Shown here in pieces: positions 11,364 through 23,374 of a stretch of 64,000 nucleotides of DNA (within the stretch, counting starts at the first letter, position 1; each line of letters begins with the position of its first letter). The position numbers and the translations under genes are program-made. Under the pieces are notes generated by a model. The model did no database searches. It was given only the letters and a program-made list of their open reading frames with translations, and was not told the origin of the DNA. Source of the DNA: Kondoa malvinella (taxonomy: Eukaryota > Basidiomycota > Agaricostilbomycetes > Agaricostilbales > Kondoaceae); assembly GCA_039545315.1 (NCBI GenBank), contig BCIM01000018.1:1-64000 (forward strand), given 5' to 3'.

Positions 11364-11980
11364 ATGGCAGCTATACCTGGGCCTAACAGAGATCTCCAGG
11401 CCTTGGCGAATGAGCTTACTACATTATCACAATGCAATGCAACAATGGCTGTTCACATGAACAACTTGGCGCAAGCTCCGCCTCCAGGGATTGTACCGCC
11501 ATGGGCGCAGCAAATTCTCAACGAGGTAAAGGTTTCTCTTGTTAATAAGAGGAAAGAAGAGGCTCAAACTCTCCTCTCTTACAGCTCAGAGCTATTAGGG
11601 ACTAGTAAATAATCCATCCTATATAGGTGACTGCGCTGAATGTGCCTTCACTCTAGGACGGACTGGAATACCTGCAGGCTCGAAAACAGTCACGTTCACG
11701 AAGGGCAGAGTTTGGAACTGTTGAGAATGCCTCGAACGGTAGCTCATCCAGCTGGTCAAAACGAGCACGATCTCTTTCCTCAAACTGTGAGTCTCGCAAG
11801 ATCTCTTTCATGTTTGTCTTCTTCCCGTAGACTGGACTATACGTCGCGCTTATTCTGTTGTCGACTTCAGCTGCAAATATTACAACTTTGCTGCAAGCGT
11901 ATGGCTTGCCGGTCACTGGGAATGCAGCCGCAAGGCAGAAGCGTTTTTTGATATTCATTGGTATCAAGGGGAATGCCTGA
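11364..11980 (+). pseudogene. Small basidiomycete-type protein, possibly decayed
   Basis: Exon fragments match, from memory, a widespread small protein type of mushrooms and relatives. The ATG at 11364 starts MAAIPGPNRDLQALANEL; PPGIVPPWAQQILNE follows, then, after an intron, LRAIRD. A later exon gives ENSHVHEGQSLELLRMPRT and FPQT. The last exon reads ITTLLQAYGLPVTGNAA and ends at the TGA at 11978. The difficulty is the junction after LRAIRD. The donor at about 11605 leaves TA, and the obvious acceptors begin with G, which makes TAG. A weaker acceptor gives Tyr and keeps the frame but drops the conserved ENS residues. It is either a decayed copy or a gene using the weaker site. Confidence 0.4.
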
Positions 11981-12193
11981 GTGCACATGGGGAATAGCCG
12001 TTTCATGGATTCATTGCATTAGATACCATCATGCTACATGGACTAAACAATAGTAGAGGCCAATAATACTGGAGCGAATCTAGTTGTCCGCTCGTGTCGT
12101 TAGATGGGTAAGTCAATAGATAACGAAAGGAGTCTGAACAGGTTGGATAGCCACGATGAACCGTCAACTTGCATTTCACTACTTCATACACGT

Positions 12194-13045
12194 TTATGGG
12201 TCAACCAGTTCGCCTATAGAATGTCAGCATGATTGCACTCATAGTGTATAATAGCAATTCCCTTACCACAGAGGATGTATTTGCCTCTAAAGTCTACAAG
12301 ACGGCGCAATCAGTGAGCCTAGAATCAGCAAGACAAAGGAAGCGAGCGCACGTCCTTCCCAATCTGTTTGTCATTGGTCAGCAATGCTACCTATGTCTAA
12401 GAGACAAAGCACAAACCTCGCATGTTATCCCTTTCCGATGGCGTCAAGTCAGCCAGATCATCGATAGGTTGATCAATAGGCGTGAGCATGCTATCGTCGA
12501 AGGATTGCTTGGCCATCTTTGCCAACCATATAATCACTCGAGGCGACACAGTAGTAAAGACATGTACTTACTCCTCTGGACGCATCACGTCCAGCAAAGT
12601 TCTCGTATGCTCCACCTAGAGATATCCAGCATGAGCTTGTACGCTTCAACAGCATGCAGCTCAATAGTAACTGACCAGGTCCATAGAAGCTCTTGCCGCT
12701 AGTCACATCGAATACCTTGCGGTTAACAGCAAAGAGGATCGTCTCGTCTGATCTGCCATCATAAGGCCTAAGTTGAAGCGGTGTGAATGTTCGCCAAACG
12801 ACAGTTGACGGGTGTTTCGCTGGCTGCGATAACTGTTCAGCTCGATTATCTGAAGCTTGCAAAAGAAAATGTACCAGCCAGCTGTAGTGGTTTGGAGTGC
12901 TTGGGATGTGTTCGACGTCTTTCGGAGTGGAAGGCCAAAGAATCGCCGAAAGCAAAGGCCAGGCGAGGAAGAGCATGACTGCGCTCAGACCATAGTTGAG
13001 TGGATTGTCATTTAGGACCGACGAGACGTCTTGGAAGCTGAACAT
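12194..13045 (-). CDS. DAP1: Dap1/MAPR cytochrome b5-like heme-binding protein
   Basis: Membrane-associated progesterone receptor (MAPR) type heme protein. Dap1 homologues bind heme and support cytochrome P450 enzymes in sterol synthesis. The ATG at 13045 begins a short N terminus and a membrane helix ([20 protein letters not shown]). The cytochrome b5-like domain starts [11 protein letters not shown] and [10 protein letters not shown]. The family core [20 protein letters not shown] is built across one intron; its Tyr residues are the usual heme ligands. [14 protein letters not shown], then [19 protein letters not shown], then [19 protein letters not shown] complete it before the TAA at 12194. 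Four introns are needed. An upstream in-frame TTG was not used. It is convergent with the small gene at 11.4-12.0 kb. Confidence 0.85.
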
Positions 13046-13264
13046 GGCTGTTTTGTGCAAAGGCAATGATGCAAAGAAGTTGACGCGAGCTCATTTTGAC
13101 GGGTCACGACGAAGAACTGCCCCGCTGGACTTTATGACTCTGTCTATGAAGCTGTTGCGCTAGGAGCATCAACTTTCATGTCATAGAATATGTACATGGA
13201 ATAGGCTGGATTCGAGTAAGAAGTTGCGAAAAGAGACCAAAGCCTTGTTCCTCCGCATCTTTGC

Positions 13265-14189
13265 TCACATGCCAACCAACAATTCAGCAACGCGTTTCTG
13301 CCCCAAATGGATCAGAACCCTCGCGACTTTCTCTGAGACAGCCAAGTTCACCTTCAACTTTGCATGTTCTGGATTCATGCCGAGATGCTCAGCAACTGCT
13401 TCAATGACCCACTTTTCATCTCGAGTCTTTATCAAATCAACCATCTCTTGTACTACTTCAGACGTAATCTTGTGGACCAAGCATCTCTTGAAAACAGCTG
13501 GTTTCTTCTTGGTTTTGATAGGTCCAGCAGCAGATGGTTGAGTAGTCAATTCAGTCGGCAAGGTGCTGGTGCTTGCAATAGGTTGGGAGTAAATCGGGAA
13601 AGGCTGGTTAGGCAAATCGAAAGCTGGAAGATACTGCTCAAAGGGATCTGGCTGTGGTCCAGTGGTGAAGAGACCACATTGGGCAAAGTAGGCAGAGACG
13701 GGTGAAAGAGCAGGATTGAAAGAGCTCAAATCAGGTTTGATGTCTTCTTCAAAGAATGGCATGCTCTCTAAAGCGGCGAAAGCATTTGCTTCGGTGGACG
13801 GGACGATACAGAGCAATGATGGATCGACAAAAGCAGACTGCTCGACGACTGAAGGGAGAGCCAGTTCCTGCTTGTCCTCTGTGCGCTTGACGACTTGTTG
13901 AGCTGGCTGATCATCAATCTCCATAAGAAGCGAGACAAGCATGTCCATGCCAGGATGGGGGATAGTCTGCAAGATCATTTGAGCTTTGTTGCTCTTACCC
14001 TTCTCAAGAATCGCGACGAGATTGCTGACAGAAGTTCAGTACACATCAAAGGAGGATTTTGGCAGAGCAGAGCGGACTTTGTAGCAGAGACATAGCTTTG
14101 ATAAGCTTGAGCGCTGTGCACGCGACAGCTCTGTTAGCTATGCACGGCTTGCCCGCAGAATGCAATACCGACATTTCTCGACCAGACAT
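13265..14189 (-). CDS. Unrecognised helical protein
   Basis: I do not recognise this protein. Three exons join to start MSGREIAVACTALKLIKAI, then NLVAILEKGKSNKAQMILQ. The second and third exons meet at an intron with a good TACTGAAC branch site. The middle is Pro/Phe/acid-rich and looks disordered. The last 80 residues, from VFKRCLVHKITSEVVQEM to RVLIHLGQKRVAELLVGM, are predicted helical. The stop is TGA at 13265. There is no signal peptide or membrane helix. The TATATAAA string about 50 bp upstream of the start on the minus strand fits a promoter. The balance of disordered middle and conserved-looking helical ends suggests a scaffold or nuclear protein, but that is a guess. Confidence 0.6.
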
Positions 14190-14239
14190 GACGACAACCA
14201 GAGCGAGACGGGACTCGAAAGACAGCTCAGCTAGGGAGC

Positions 14240-14247
14240 TTTATATA
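14240..14247 (-). promoter_or_regulatory. Possible TATA box
   Basis: TATATAAA on the minus strand, about 50 bp upstream of the ATG at 14189. Position and sequence fit a TATA element; nothing else supports it. Confidence 0.3.
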
Positions 14248-14403
14248 ACGCTGCAGGTCAGCGCCTCGCAAAGCGAAAAGACCTGATTAGGGGCGAGGTG
14301 GACGTGTCGGGACAAGAAGCGCGCATTGACAAGTTTGCGACCGACCTTGACGCAAGAATATATACCTGACTGATGAGATGAGGAGTAAACTAACATAGCA
14401 AAC

Positions 14404-17400
14404 ATGGCTGCTCTAGATTTTCGCATATTGAACAGCAGAGGGCCGAACCGCGCTATCGCTTTATCGCACAGACAACATGCTTTGGTCTTTCGCTGCGCAG
14501 AAAAGGATTCAGCAGTCACACTAGAGCTGATAAGCGCAGACAAGCTTGATCTAACACAAGATTATACTCCGCGAAAGCAAGTTTACGGATGCCTCGGTCT
14601 GCTCAACATCAACAATGAAATATGGCTCGGTATAGTTGATGGTGCTGCACCTGTTGGCTCTCTGGTCCGAGACGAATCCATCAGTCGGGTCATCTCCGTT
14701 GGCTTCTATAGTCTGTCCACGTCATTTTACGACAATGCCAATTCTTCAGGCGGTCCATCGACTTTCGAAACTGCTAGCTCCAATCCTGAACTGCTTGAAC
14801 ATCCATGCAGCGCCGTAGCCAAGATCTTCAGCAATGGCAACTTTTACTTTTCATCCAATTTTGATCTGTCATCCCGACTCGAACTACGCGCTGCTAGAGG
14901 AAACAACGACGCAGGTCTATACGACACGCGCTTTCTCTGGAACTCATTCATGCTCGACTCGCAACTTGCTTTTCGAGCCAATCTAACAGCAAGCGAAAGA
15001 GCCAGCTTTGATGCTGGAAGATTCTTGACAATGCTCACACAAGGGTACTGCGGCTGCTATGATGTCAATATGGGCGGCGTATCTGGTCAAGCGAGTGTGT
15101 CAATATCGGTTATCAGTCGGTTGGGCTGGCACAGAGCTGGAACAAGGTTCAACATGAGAGGGATTGATGATAGAGGACATGTCGCTAATTTTGTCGAGAC
15201 TGAAACCATGTGCGTGGTGCAATTGCTGCTCTGCCTCAATAGCTGATCCTTGATGATTCTTGGTTTAGATTACGGACTCATGACTTTTGCTTCAGCTATG
15301 TTCAAGTTAGAGGAAGTGTACCTTGTGAGTCTTGTTATTCTCAGTCTAGTGTATCGCACACTCACTTGCAAATCAGTGTTTTGGGAACAACAAGGTGTTC
15401 AACCTTTTGCGACAAAGATGCAAATAACAGTAAGCGAGAAGCAATCTAACGCCAGAGCCTGCTGACAATGTCTTACAGCGACCTCAAGTAGCCTCTCAAC
15501 CAGCTTTTGACAAACACATGACTTCTTTACTACAAAGCTATCCAAAAGTGCACATCATGAACCTCCTCGGCTCGAAAACAGACGAAGAACTCCTCACTTC
15601 CTCTTACCTCTCTCACCTCAATGCCGCAGCTACGACAAACGAATCTATCGCCTCCAACACCTCTTTGACATCTTTCGACTTTCATGCGAGAACCAGAATA
15701 GTTGGATTAGAAGCGATGCAAGATCAATTGATGCAGGAACCGCCTGTCCACGATGCGCTGTCTTCATTTGGTTATACCCTCATGACGATCGATCCGCACA
15801 GTCAAACCCAGGGACATTTAATTACAAAGCAGGAAGGTGTATTCAGGACAAATTGCTTAGATTGGTCAGTGTTTCGTTGTTGAGTGACAATGTACTGATC
15901 AGGTTGTAGTCTGGATCGGACGAATGTGATACAAGACGTCGTATCGAGAATGGTCCTGACTGATTTCCTACGCAACACACATCCAGAATGGGCTTCATCA
16001 GAACAGCTCTGGGGCTTGCATAGAACACTGTGGGCTGAAGTAAGTCGGCTGCCCATACCTTATCACTATGTACTGATCAGTGCAGAATGGAGATAGTCTG
16101 GCCAAGATTTACGCTGGAACGGGTGCTTTGAACACTTCATTCACTCGAAGTGGAAAGAAGACGCTCGCTGGCGTACTGTCCAATGCGACAAAATCTGTTG
16201 GACGAATGTACCAATCCAACTTTCTCGATCCTGGCAAACAACAAGCTATAGATCAGTTGCTGGGAAATTTGAATGGACAACAGAAGGTCGTCGTCTTTGA
16301 TCCTATTCACGATGCGGTACATCAAGCGCTGGAATCTCGAGCGAGCGAATACTCGTCCTACTCAAATTCCACCATTCTGGTCGGGACATTCAACTTGAAT
16401 GGCAAACTACCTGGATCTGAATCGCTATTGCCATGGCTCGTTCCGCAAGCAAGCACGGAACCGGACTTTATCGTTCTTGGCTTCCAAGAGATTGTTCAGC
16501 TCAACGCAGGGCAGATCATCAATGCCGATCCAGCAAAGAAACGAGCCTGGGAAAGCGCTGTACTTCAGACTTTGGCTAGAAGACCGGACGCGAAAGCCGA
16601 TTATGTCCTCTTACGATCGGAACAGCTTGTTGGCGCCGCTTTGATGGTGATTGTCAAGACTAGCATGATTGCCGATATCAAAAACGTCGAAGCTGCGACA
16701 AGAAAGACAGGACTGAAAGGGATGGCCGGCAACAAAGGCGGTATAGGCATTCGACTCGAGTACAAAGACTCTAGCTTTTGCTTCCTTACTGCACACTTTG
16801 CTGCTGGCTCATCGAATGTGGACGAGCGGAACAATGACTATTGGACGATTGCGGATGGCTTGACGTTCCGAAGAGGCTTAGGCATACATAGCCACGGGTA
16901 CGCTTGCTCTTTATCCGCTCAACTATTGCTGACAAGCAACGCTTCGCAGCAACATCGTCTGGGCAGGCGACTTCAATTACCGAGTCTCTTTATCGACAGC
17001 AGACGCTCGACGGATAGCCACGAGTGATGACTTTGACTCACTTCTCTTGGAAGATCAGCTCAGTCTAGCTTTAATGGCCAAAGAATGCTTTGTCGGTTAC
17101 ACTGAAGCGCCAATCACTTTTCGCCCAACTTACAAGTACGACCCGAGTTCAGATGTGTATGATAGCAGCGAGAAGCAGCGGGTGCCTTCCTGGACAGATC
17201 GGATATTGGTGAAAGGCATCGATGCAAGTGCTCTCGCCGTTGCTCTCGATCGTTTCTGATTAGGCCATACAGCTGGACATTTCTCGCTACGCCCGAGCAG
17301 AGATCCGACTGTCAGATCACAGACCAGGTCAGTCGTTCTGTTGCTCATAAGTGCCGCACTGACTGTTTGACCAGTCTATGCCATTCTTCGAGCTCGTGTG

Positions 17401-17757
17401 AAAACAATCAATGCAAAAGCCAAAGACACACTCTCGAACCAGATCCTCAAACAAGTACAAGCAATAGGCGTAAACGGATTACAGACTAAACCTCTCGTCA
17501 AGCCTGCAGTGCAAGATAGACCCAACGTGCAATGTTTGTCCTCTCATCGACAGGGTGGATTGCGCTTATCCCTAATAGACCTTCCGCCGAGCGATGACAC
17601 TCAGAATTGGTGGACCACACCAGACAATCCAGACGGAACAGTAAAAGACGAGTCACTCTGGACTACACCAACATCAGGCAATCCCTTTGATACCCCCATC
17701 AAGAACGGCATCGCACGAATACCGCCGCCCGTACCGAGTAAAGCGGGCATCATGTAA
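14404..17757 (+). CDS. INP52: Synaptojanin-like SAC1 domain + inositol 5-phosphatase
   Basis: Dual phosphoinositide phosphatase of the synaptojanin/INP51-53 family, acting in endocytosis and trafficking. The ATG is at 14404. The N-terminal SAC domain includes KQVYGCLGLLNI, YDTRFLWNSFML, TRFNMRGIDDRGHVANFVET and, across an intron, RTNCLDCLDRTNVIQ, an intact CX5R(T) catalytic motif. The 5-phosphatase domain has ILVGTFNLNGKLP, DFIVLGFQEIVQLNAG, GNKGGIGIRLEY, then WAGDFNYR and PSWTDRILVKG; all catalytic blocks are present. The tail is Pro-rich (PPPVPSKAG) and is the usual place for SH3 or EH partners. Around eight introns. The stop at 17755-17757 is 9 bp from the stop of PEX16 on the other strand. 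The family is firm; the exact INP5x member is not. Confidence 0.88.
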
Positions 17758-17766
17758 AGCCTTGTA

Positions 17767-19157
17767 TTAGGACGTGTAATAGTACAATGATTCTACCAGA
17801 TCAGTGTAGGACTGTGCTGCGCTCGAAGCGACATTGAGTAATGGCCAGCGATCGAATTTTGCGCAGATGGACTCGAGTTTCGGTCTGTTTAATCGGTGTC
17901 AGTTGAACTTTGATTTAGACAAGGAAAGACGCACTTTGTGAATGATTCCCATGCTGGTCCTCTGAATAGGTACTTCCATATCTGTCTTTGCCTTCTTGCC
18001 CTTTCGTTCTTCTCCAAATCTGAGCCAGACCATTGTCTACTCCTACCAGCGCGAAGGGACAGTTGTTCCAGCACGAAAGAGAGGAGGAAAGGTCGATAAG
18101 ACTTCATGCCGAACTTCTTGAGCGCCAGCACTGTTCGCAACATATGGCATAAATACTTCATCACTGAAGTTTCATACGCGGTGACAAACCATAAATCAGC
18201 GGTCTCAATATCCAAACACACTCGTTCCACTTTTCTGCAATGCTCGAAAGCGGCAAAACGAGCTCGGTAGGTAATTTCACATCTTGCACCGACAAGACCC
18301 TCCCAGCCAAAAAAGCATTCACGGCAGATTTAGACGTTTGCGTATGATCTTGCGCTGCTTTTCGAACGGCAAAGATTGTTGGTCTTGTGACGCCCGTACG
18401 AGATCCTGTCCAGCTAGAGATGGGTTGATGAGAAATGTGTGCTTCTTTTTCTTCAAACAGGGCCGGATCGATCTCTCGCTCTGCCAGTGGTGGGTGAATC
18501 AACGGTCGGAATTGTGAGGCTTGAAACATGATGAGTCGTAAGATCGCCCTACATGCTATCAGTCATGTTGGTAAGACAATAGACCGAAGCTCACTTAATT
18601 AGTTCGAGGGTAATGACGACGTCCCATTTCCGCTTCATAGACACCTTCTTGCGCGCAGTCATTTCGAGTAACAGCTCAATCGACTTTATGATGGAAAGCG
18701 CTTTGGCTGCTCTGTTGTATGCCGTTGAAGTCGCGTTCCAGTACTTTGTATACCTCGCCTGTAATGATGGTGTTGGCTTTTCATCTTCTGGTAGAGTCTG
18801 GACAGCTTGTTGCAGTACAGAATCATGATACAGGCCGAGGAGATTGGTAACAGTGAGTACTGCAAGACTGGTCAGACTCGACAGCTTGCATGAAATCGGA
18901 GAGTTTACTGACAGCCTTCTGAAGCCAATTCAGCGTCTGGGAAGCGGCCTGAGAGCATATCAGCCTCTGATGAATACTATAGGGCATCTAATGTACCAGG
19001 AACAAGCCAGGACACTGTCTTCAAGCTGGATTCGATGCTCTGCACTCTGGCAGCATTTTGTAGCAGGAATTCGGTATACGTAGAGCTCTGTCAACGACGG
19101 TTCCGCTGCATAAGCCATAGCTCAAGCACTTGCGTCCGCGCTCACAAGCTGATCCAT
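17767..19157 (-). CDS. PEX16: Peroxin Pex16
   Basis: Peroxisomal membrane biogenesis protein that recruits Pex3/Pex19 cargo. The first exon is only MDQL; an intron joins it to SSTYTEFLLQNAARVQSIE, then SSLKTVSWLVP and, after another intron, GRFPDAELASEG, the Pex16 N-terminal signature. Then come LLGLYHDSV, KYWNATSTAYNRAAKAL and RKKVSMKRKWDVVITLELIK. Further on is FRPLIHPPLAEREIDPALF. The C-terminal block reads KSYRPFLLSFVLEQLSLR, RQRQIWKYLFRGPAWESFT, then ESLYYYTS-stop at 17767. Length and motif order fit the family. It is tail to tail with the synaptojanin gene. Confidence 0.88.
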
Positions 19158-19321
19158 CTTGACGTCGCGGTAACCGGATAAGCGACAAACTACCCCGCGT
19201 CATATGCTGACTTGACTTTAGAGCGTCTCGTAAAAGCCCTCCAGTCATGTTATTCAATCAGGTATAGTAGTACAAAGCAGTGAAAACCGTCCATCCCCAA
19301 GCAAGAAAGCAACCCATAACC

Positions 19322-20135
19322 CTATTCGCTGTATTCCACATGCTGTTCCCTTAACTTCTGCCGCATAGCTGTAGGTGAAGCGACCTGAGACTCATGTTGC
19401 TGCTGCTCTTGTGGAAAACCAGAGGCATTCGCCAACGAACTAACACTCTATCAGTCCAAGTATAGCAATGCGCGGACAAAGTGCTCACTTTGGCGGTACT
19501 GAAGGATACCCTACACTACCAGGTACGCTCGATAGCTGTTGTCCTCCCGCTATACCAGAGAACCCTTCCAAATCGTCCGTATCGAGTGCCAAACTTTGTT
19601 TCCTCGCTTCAGCAGGACTAAACTGCTGTTGAATCTCCATGTCGTCTAGCTCTCGCGCTAGTTGTGCCGCTTCTGCCCCAGTGAGGGAATTGAGATCTGC
19701 TTCCGAGCTGTCTGCGGCTGGCTGTTGGTCTAGCCTAAGGAATTGTCGAACTTCTCCAAACTCGACCGCTTCTGATAGTTGTTCGATGGACTGCGAGGCT
19801 CGATAAGACAGTTTCCAAGAATAATGAGAGGCTGCCTACGCCGACTGGTTGTCCGTCTGTACATATCAGAGGGAGTTCAGTTGACCCTTGAGCCAGCCTG
19901 TTGACGAGACACGTGAGATATCTCCATTGCTTCCTTTGACGAAGAGAGCGCACCGTCTCCAAGTAGCTTTAGCAGTTTCATCACTGGCAATGTCTATCCA
20001 CTGGACATGCGCTTCGTAAGGTCGCAATGCCCGCTCTGCTACTTCATGGTTTGCTCGAGTCTTCGGTGTTGAATGAATATGGGTTCTGTAGACGACTATG
20101 CGCTTGTCTCCTCCTGGCGTTGGTGTTGTGCTCAT
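19322..20135 (-). CDS. Thioredoxin-like (SH3BGR/glutaredoxin-type) protein
   Basis: Small thioredoxin-fold protein resembling the SH3BGR family. The ATG at 20135 begins MSTTPTPGGDKRIVVYRTH, the first strand. NHEVAERALRPYEAHVQWID and ETAKATWRR follow. An intron leads to the cis-Pro strand ELPLICTDGQPVG, another to SIEQLSEAVEFGEVRQFLR, the last helix. There is no CxxC, so a redox role is unlikely and a binding role is more probable. A Glu/Gln-rich tail (LARELDDMEIQQQFSPAEA) follows, and a last exon ends at TAG 19322. It has the same orientation as the downstream-numbered shikimate-dehydrogenase-like gene, 200 bp apart. Confidence 0.65.
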
Positions 20136-20336
20136 CCTGGGCTTGGAGTCGCTGCTTGATAAAGAGAAGCGCCACTGGTCCTCGAGTCGAGGTCACGGCC
20201 CCGCGTTTGGTAACAATACACGGATTAGCCTCAGACAGTCTATACAATCTTTCAATAGCCCAAATAGCAGCTTGCACGTGAACCGCTGTCTTTCCCGAAG
20301 CCGCTCGTGTCTAACCGGTCAAACACCTCCAGACTT

Positions 20337-21569
20337 TCATGCACTCTCTTGCTGATTCAGCACATCCCTCAACAGTTTCCTTCCTCCCTCTCGTGTCTCA
20401 GCATCCACTTCTGACCCAGTCCAGAACCGAGCTTGCTCAAACGAACCTTCGAGTACTACCTCCACGCCGCAGACGCTTGACCAATTATGTGCTTCTGCCA
20501 GTAATCGCAAAAGGGTTTGTTTAGGTCGATACCTAATGCAAGAAATAGTCAAGCGGGAGTGCCAATGACAACAATATAGGCTTACACCATATCAACGAAT
20601 ACCGGTTTGGTCGGTAAAACCAGTTCATCCGTTCCTTCAGCTGGTGTAGGAGAATAAGCAAGGCTGAACAAATCTCTTGCGTTTTGATAGAGCCTTTTTT
20701 CAGCTTCAGTTTGTGGTGCGACGCTTGGAATAGCGCCAACTCCAGCAACGAGGACTTTGCCTGCTTGACGTAGATCATGGTGTGCTTGTCTTACTCTCCA
20801 ACCGTAATCTAAAGGTATGAGGTCGATAGTAGGGAAGAGTGCCCTTAGTTGGTCTGTTTCTTCTGCATCACGATTGAGCAGGTAGATAGGTGAGAGGTTC
20901 ATCGTGAACAGGGCGTATATAGCACTAAAAGCAGACCATGACCAACTTTCTTTATTCGTAGAAAGTACTCACGCTGCTGCCGCTGGTCCAGCTCCAACCA
21001 CAAATCCGGCAGCGGTGTTGCGCGCGAACCTGCTAGGCGTGTCCGAAGCGAAAGGCGAAGTTTTACCAGTCAAAGCTGAAAGCAGCGCGTTGCGTACACC
21101 GAGCCAATCGGTATTCGTGCCCACGTGCAGAGTTCCGCCATCAGATTCTTCGAAATAGGTCGTATTGACTGAAGACATGAATTTCGCTTCGTCTGATATA
21201 CGATCGAGATGAGGTATAACTTGGACTTTGAGAGGTGTAGTGAGACAGGATCCTACTGCTGGTACATAAGGAGAGAAAAGAGGGACAGCGGGACACGAAC
21301 AGCATGCTGGGTCAGCGATGTCACGTTGCCAGACCGAGTCCGCATCACATGAAGAGCAGTCGATAGCTGGATAGGTGAAGCGAGGAAAGCCTAGAGCAGG
21401 AAAGAGGTATGCGAAAAGCTTTGGAGCTAGATTCGAGATAACGGGAGACTGGACCGAAGCATTGGAAGAGAATCACAAAGAATGGGAAGAAACGCACGCC
21501 GTAGAAGCCAGCGTGTACTCTTTGTTGATCAGCATGCGCATTAGGGCGCCTCTGCTGTTCTTCATTCAT
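20337..21569 (-). CDS. Shikimate/quinate dehydrogenase-like protein
   Basis: AroE/quinate-dehydrogenase-fold protein. The ATG is at 21569; exon 1 ends VHAGFYG and joins SPVISNLAPKLFAYLFPALGF, the N-terminal substrate-binding start. TTPLKVQVIPHLD carries the catalytic Lys, MSSVNTTYFEESDGG and VGTNTDWLGVRNAL carry the NTD motif, and GFVVGAGPAAAAA-IYAL is the nucleotide-binding loop. NLSPIYLLNRDAEE follows. The C-terminal helices end at TGA 20337. Length about 370 aa. Catalytic Lys and Asp are kept, so activity is possible. An unusual cysteine-rich stretch (CSSC, then CCSC) sits in the substrate domain. It could instead be a quinate-pathway regulator relative. Confidence 0.75.
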
Positions 21570-22148
21570 CACATCGTTCTTTGAGCAGAAATTCGAAGTC
21601 GCTCTTCCCGTCAAACCGTCATGCGTCCAATTTTCCTGTCTGTATCTGGCTGTTACATAAGCACTGACGTCTGTGACAGCTTTCCTCGTCTGTGATATGT
21701 TATGCCTCCTCTTTCATGCCATGTTTTTGCGTATTTTCTGTTGTGTCGCCTGCTTTGCTGCCTAGCAAATGTTCTGCAAGGGAAGAATCTCAATGACGAG
21801 TCAAAAAATAAACAGCCGTCAAGCTCAACAATCTGACAATGGGCATCTCCAAGTTGAGCTCTGCCTATTCATGATTGGACGTTTTATAAAACTACCGAGA
21901 GATTTCCAGCGGGCAGATCAGGGCACTATTTGTACATTCAACAATTGCATGACAATGAAGGAACGTATGATGATCCAAAGCGTGCAATTTATTATTCACT
22001 CAGACGGACAGGTAACAATCTTTGTCTCGGCCGTGCAGGGGAACGCAAAGTACTCGCAAAGATCCACTCTAGAGACACCTCCCATCTGTGGCCTGCTCTG
22101 GCCTGCTCTGACCTGTCTTGATGCATGCAAACACGCTCATGGAGCTTC
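21570..22148. other. Intergenic, no gene supported
   Basis: The 5' flank of the shikimate-dehydrogenase-like gene and the 3' flank of ADE1. A plus-strand ORF across 21769-22275 runs antisense into ADE1 and has no family motif, so I leave it out. Confidence 0.5.
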
Positions 22149-23243
22149 TCAGTTTGCAGGCAGGAATTCTCTGCCCGTGATCAACTTGAACGCCTCCAGA
22201 TACCTAGCCCAAGTCTTCATGACCACTTCATCCGGAATTTCCAAAGCCTCTCCTTTACTCTTCCAATCCTCTTGACTCGACAACCATTCCCTTAAAAACT
22301 GCTTATCAAACCCAGTCATCTTTTTCCCTTCTCCGTATTCTTCAGCAGGCCAAAATCGGCTTGAATCAGGTGTGAGGACTTCATCTATCAGTATAAGCTC
22401 TTCTTGGCCTGTTGTTGGGTTTGGCCAAAGACCGAATTCGAATTTCGTGTCTGCTAGTAATAGACTTGATTGAGCTGCTCGTGTTGATGCCCGATCAAAG
22501 AGTGCTAATGCTGCATTGACGAGCTTGGGTGCTAGCTTTGCGTCTGGTAATATTGATGGCACTGAATCGCGATGAGCTATAGCACTGCAAAGTATCATCT
22601 AAGCGCACATTGAGCAATGTTGATGTTCTCGTCCTTGTCTCCTACGTCTGCTTTTGTGGAAGGCGTAAAGAGAGGTTGCGGAAACTTGTACGACTCTGGT
22701 AAGCCAGGTTGCAGAGTCTCGCCGTGCATTGTTCCAGATTTGAGGTATTCAGAATAGGCCGAGCCTAGCTCCGATTCAGCCTCTGAGATGATACACTGGT
22801 TTGCGCCATACCAGTCAGATAGCCTCGCACAATAGCTTCACACTTGAGAACAGAACATTTCTTGACGAGCATGCATCTTCCCTTGAGCTGATCAGCGTAT
22901 TCTTGCACGCTCGCAGGCATTTCTTCAATGTTGCTGGTAATGTGGTGATTCGGTATTATGTCCTTCAAGTAGTCGAACCAAAAAGTAGAGAGCTGGTTCA
23001 ACAGTTGGCCTTTGTATGGGATGCCCTGTTTGCAGCATGAGGTTGATATTGATACAGATTGAGAGAAGGTACATTCTTCATGATGACATCAAAGGCAGAC
23101 ACTCTGTCTGTCGCGACGAACAGCAAGGCATCTTGTGAATCTGGCAGTGCATAAATGTCGCGCACTTTGCCTCGGGCTAACAATTCCAGCTTGTCGCAGG
23201 TAGATGAGACTAGAGCTTTGGGTATCTCGGGTACGACAAGCAT
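22149..23243 (-). CDS. ADE1: SAICAR synthetase (purine biosynthesis)
   Basis: Phosphoribosylaminoimidazole-succinocarboxamide synthase, which joins aspartate to CAIR in de novo purine synthesis in the cytosol. The ATG is at 23243. Motifs: [31 protein letters not shown], then, after an intron, [16 protein letters not shown] and [42 protein letters not shown] and [20 protein letters not shown] follow. C-terminal DKQFLREWL and [20 protein letters not shown] end at TGA 22149. All standard blocks are present, with three short introns. Length fits the single-function fungal enzyme. Confidence 0.93.
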
Positions 23244-23374
23244 ATTGGTGTCAATGGTAACGGGTCAAGATACAAACTATGAGATCTGATTGTGAGGAAG
23301 CATAAATGTGTCATGTACAATAAAAAGAAGACTTCGCTGTGTGAGGAGATACAAGACATCCAGCAACATAGTCA

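Noticed and set aside
21769..22275. Plus-strand ORF of 168 codons
   Set aside because: It runs antisense over the ADE1 3' end and shows no protein signature.
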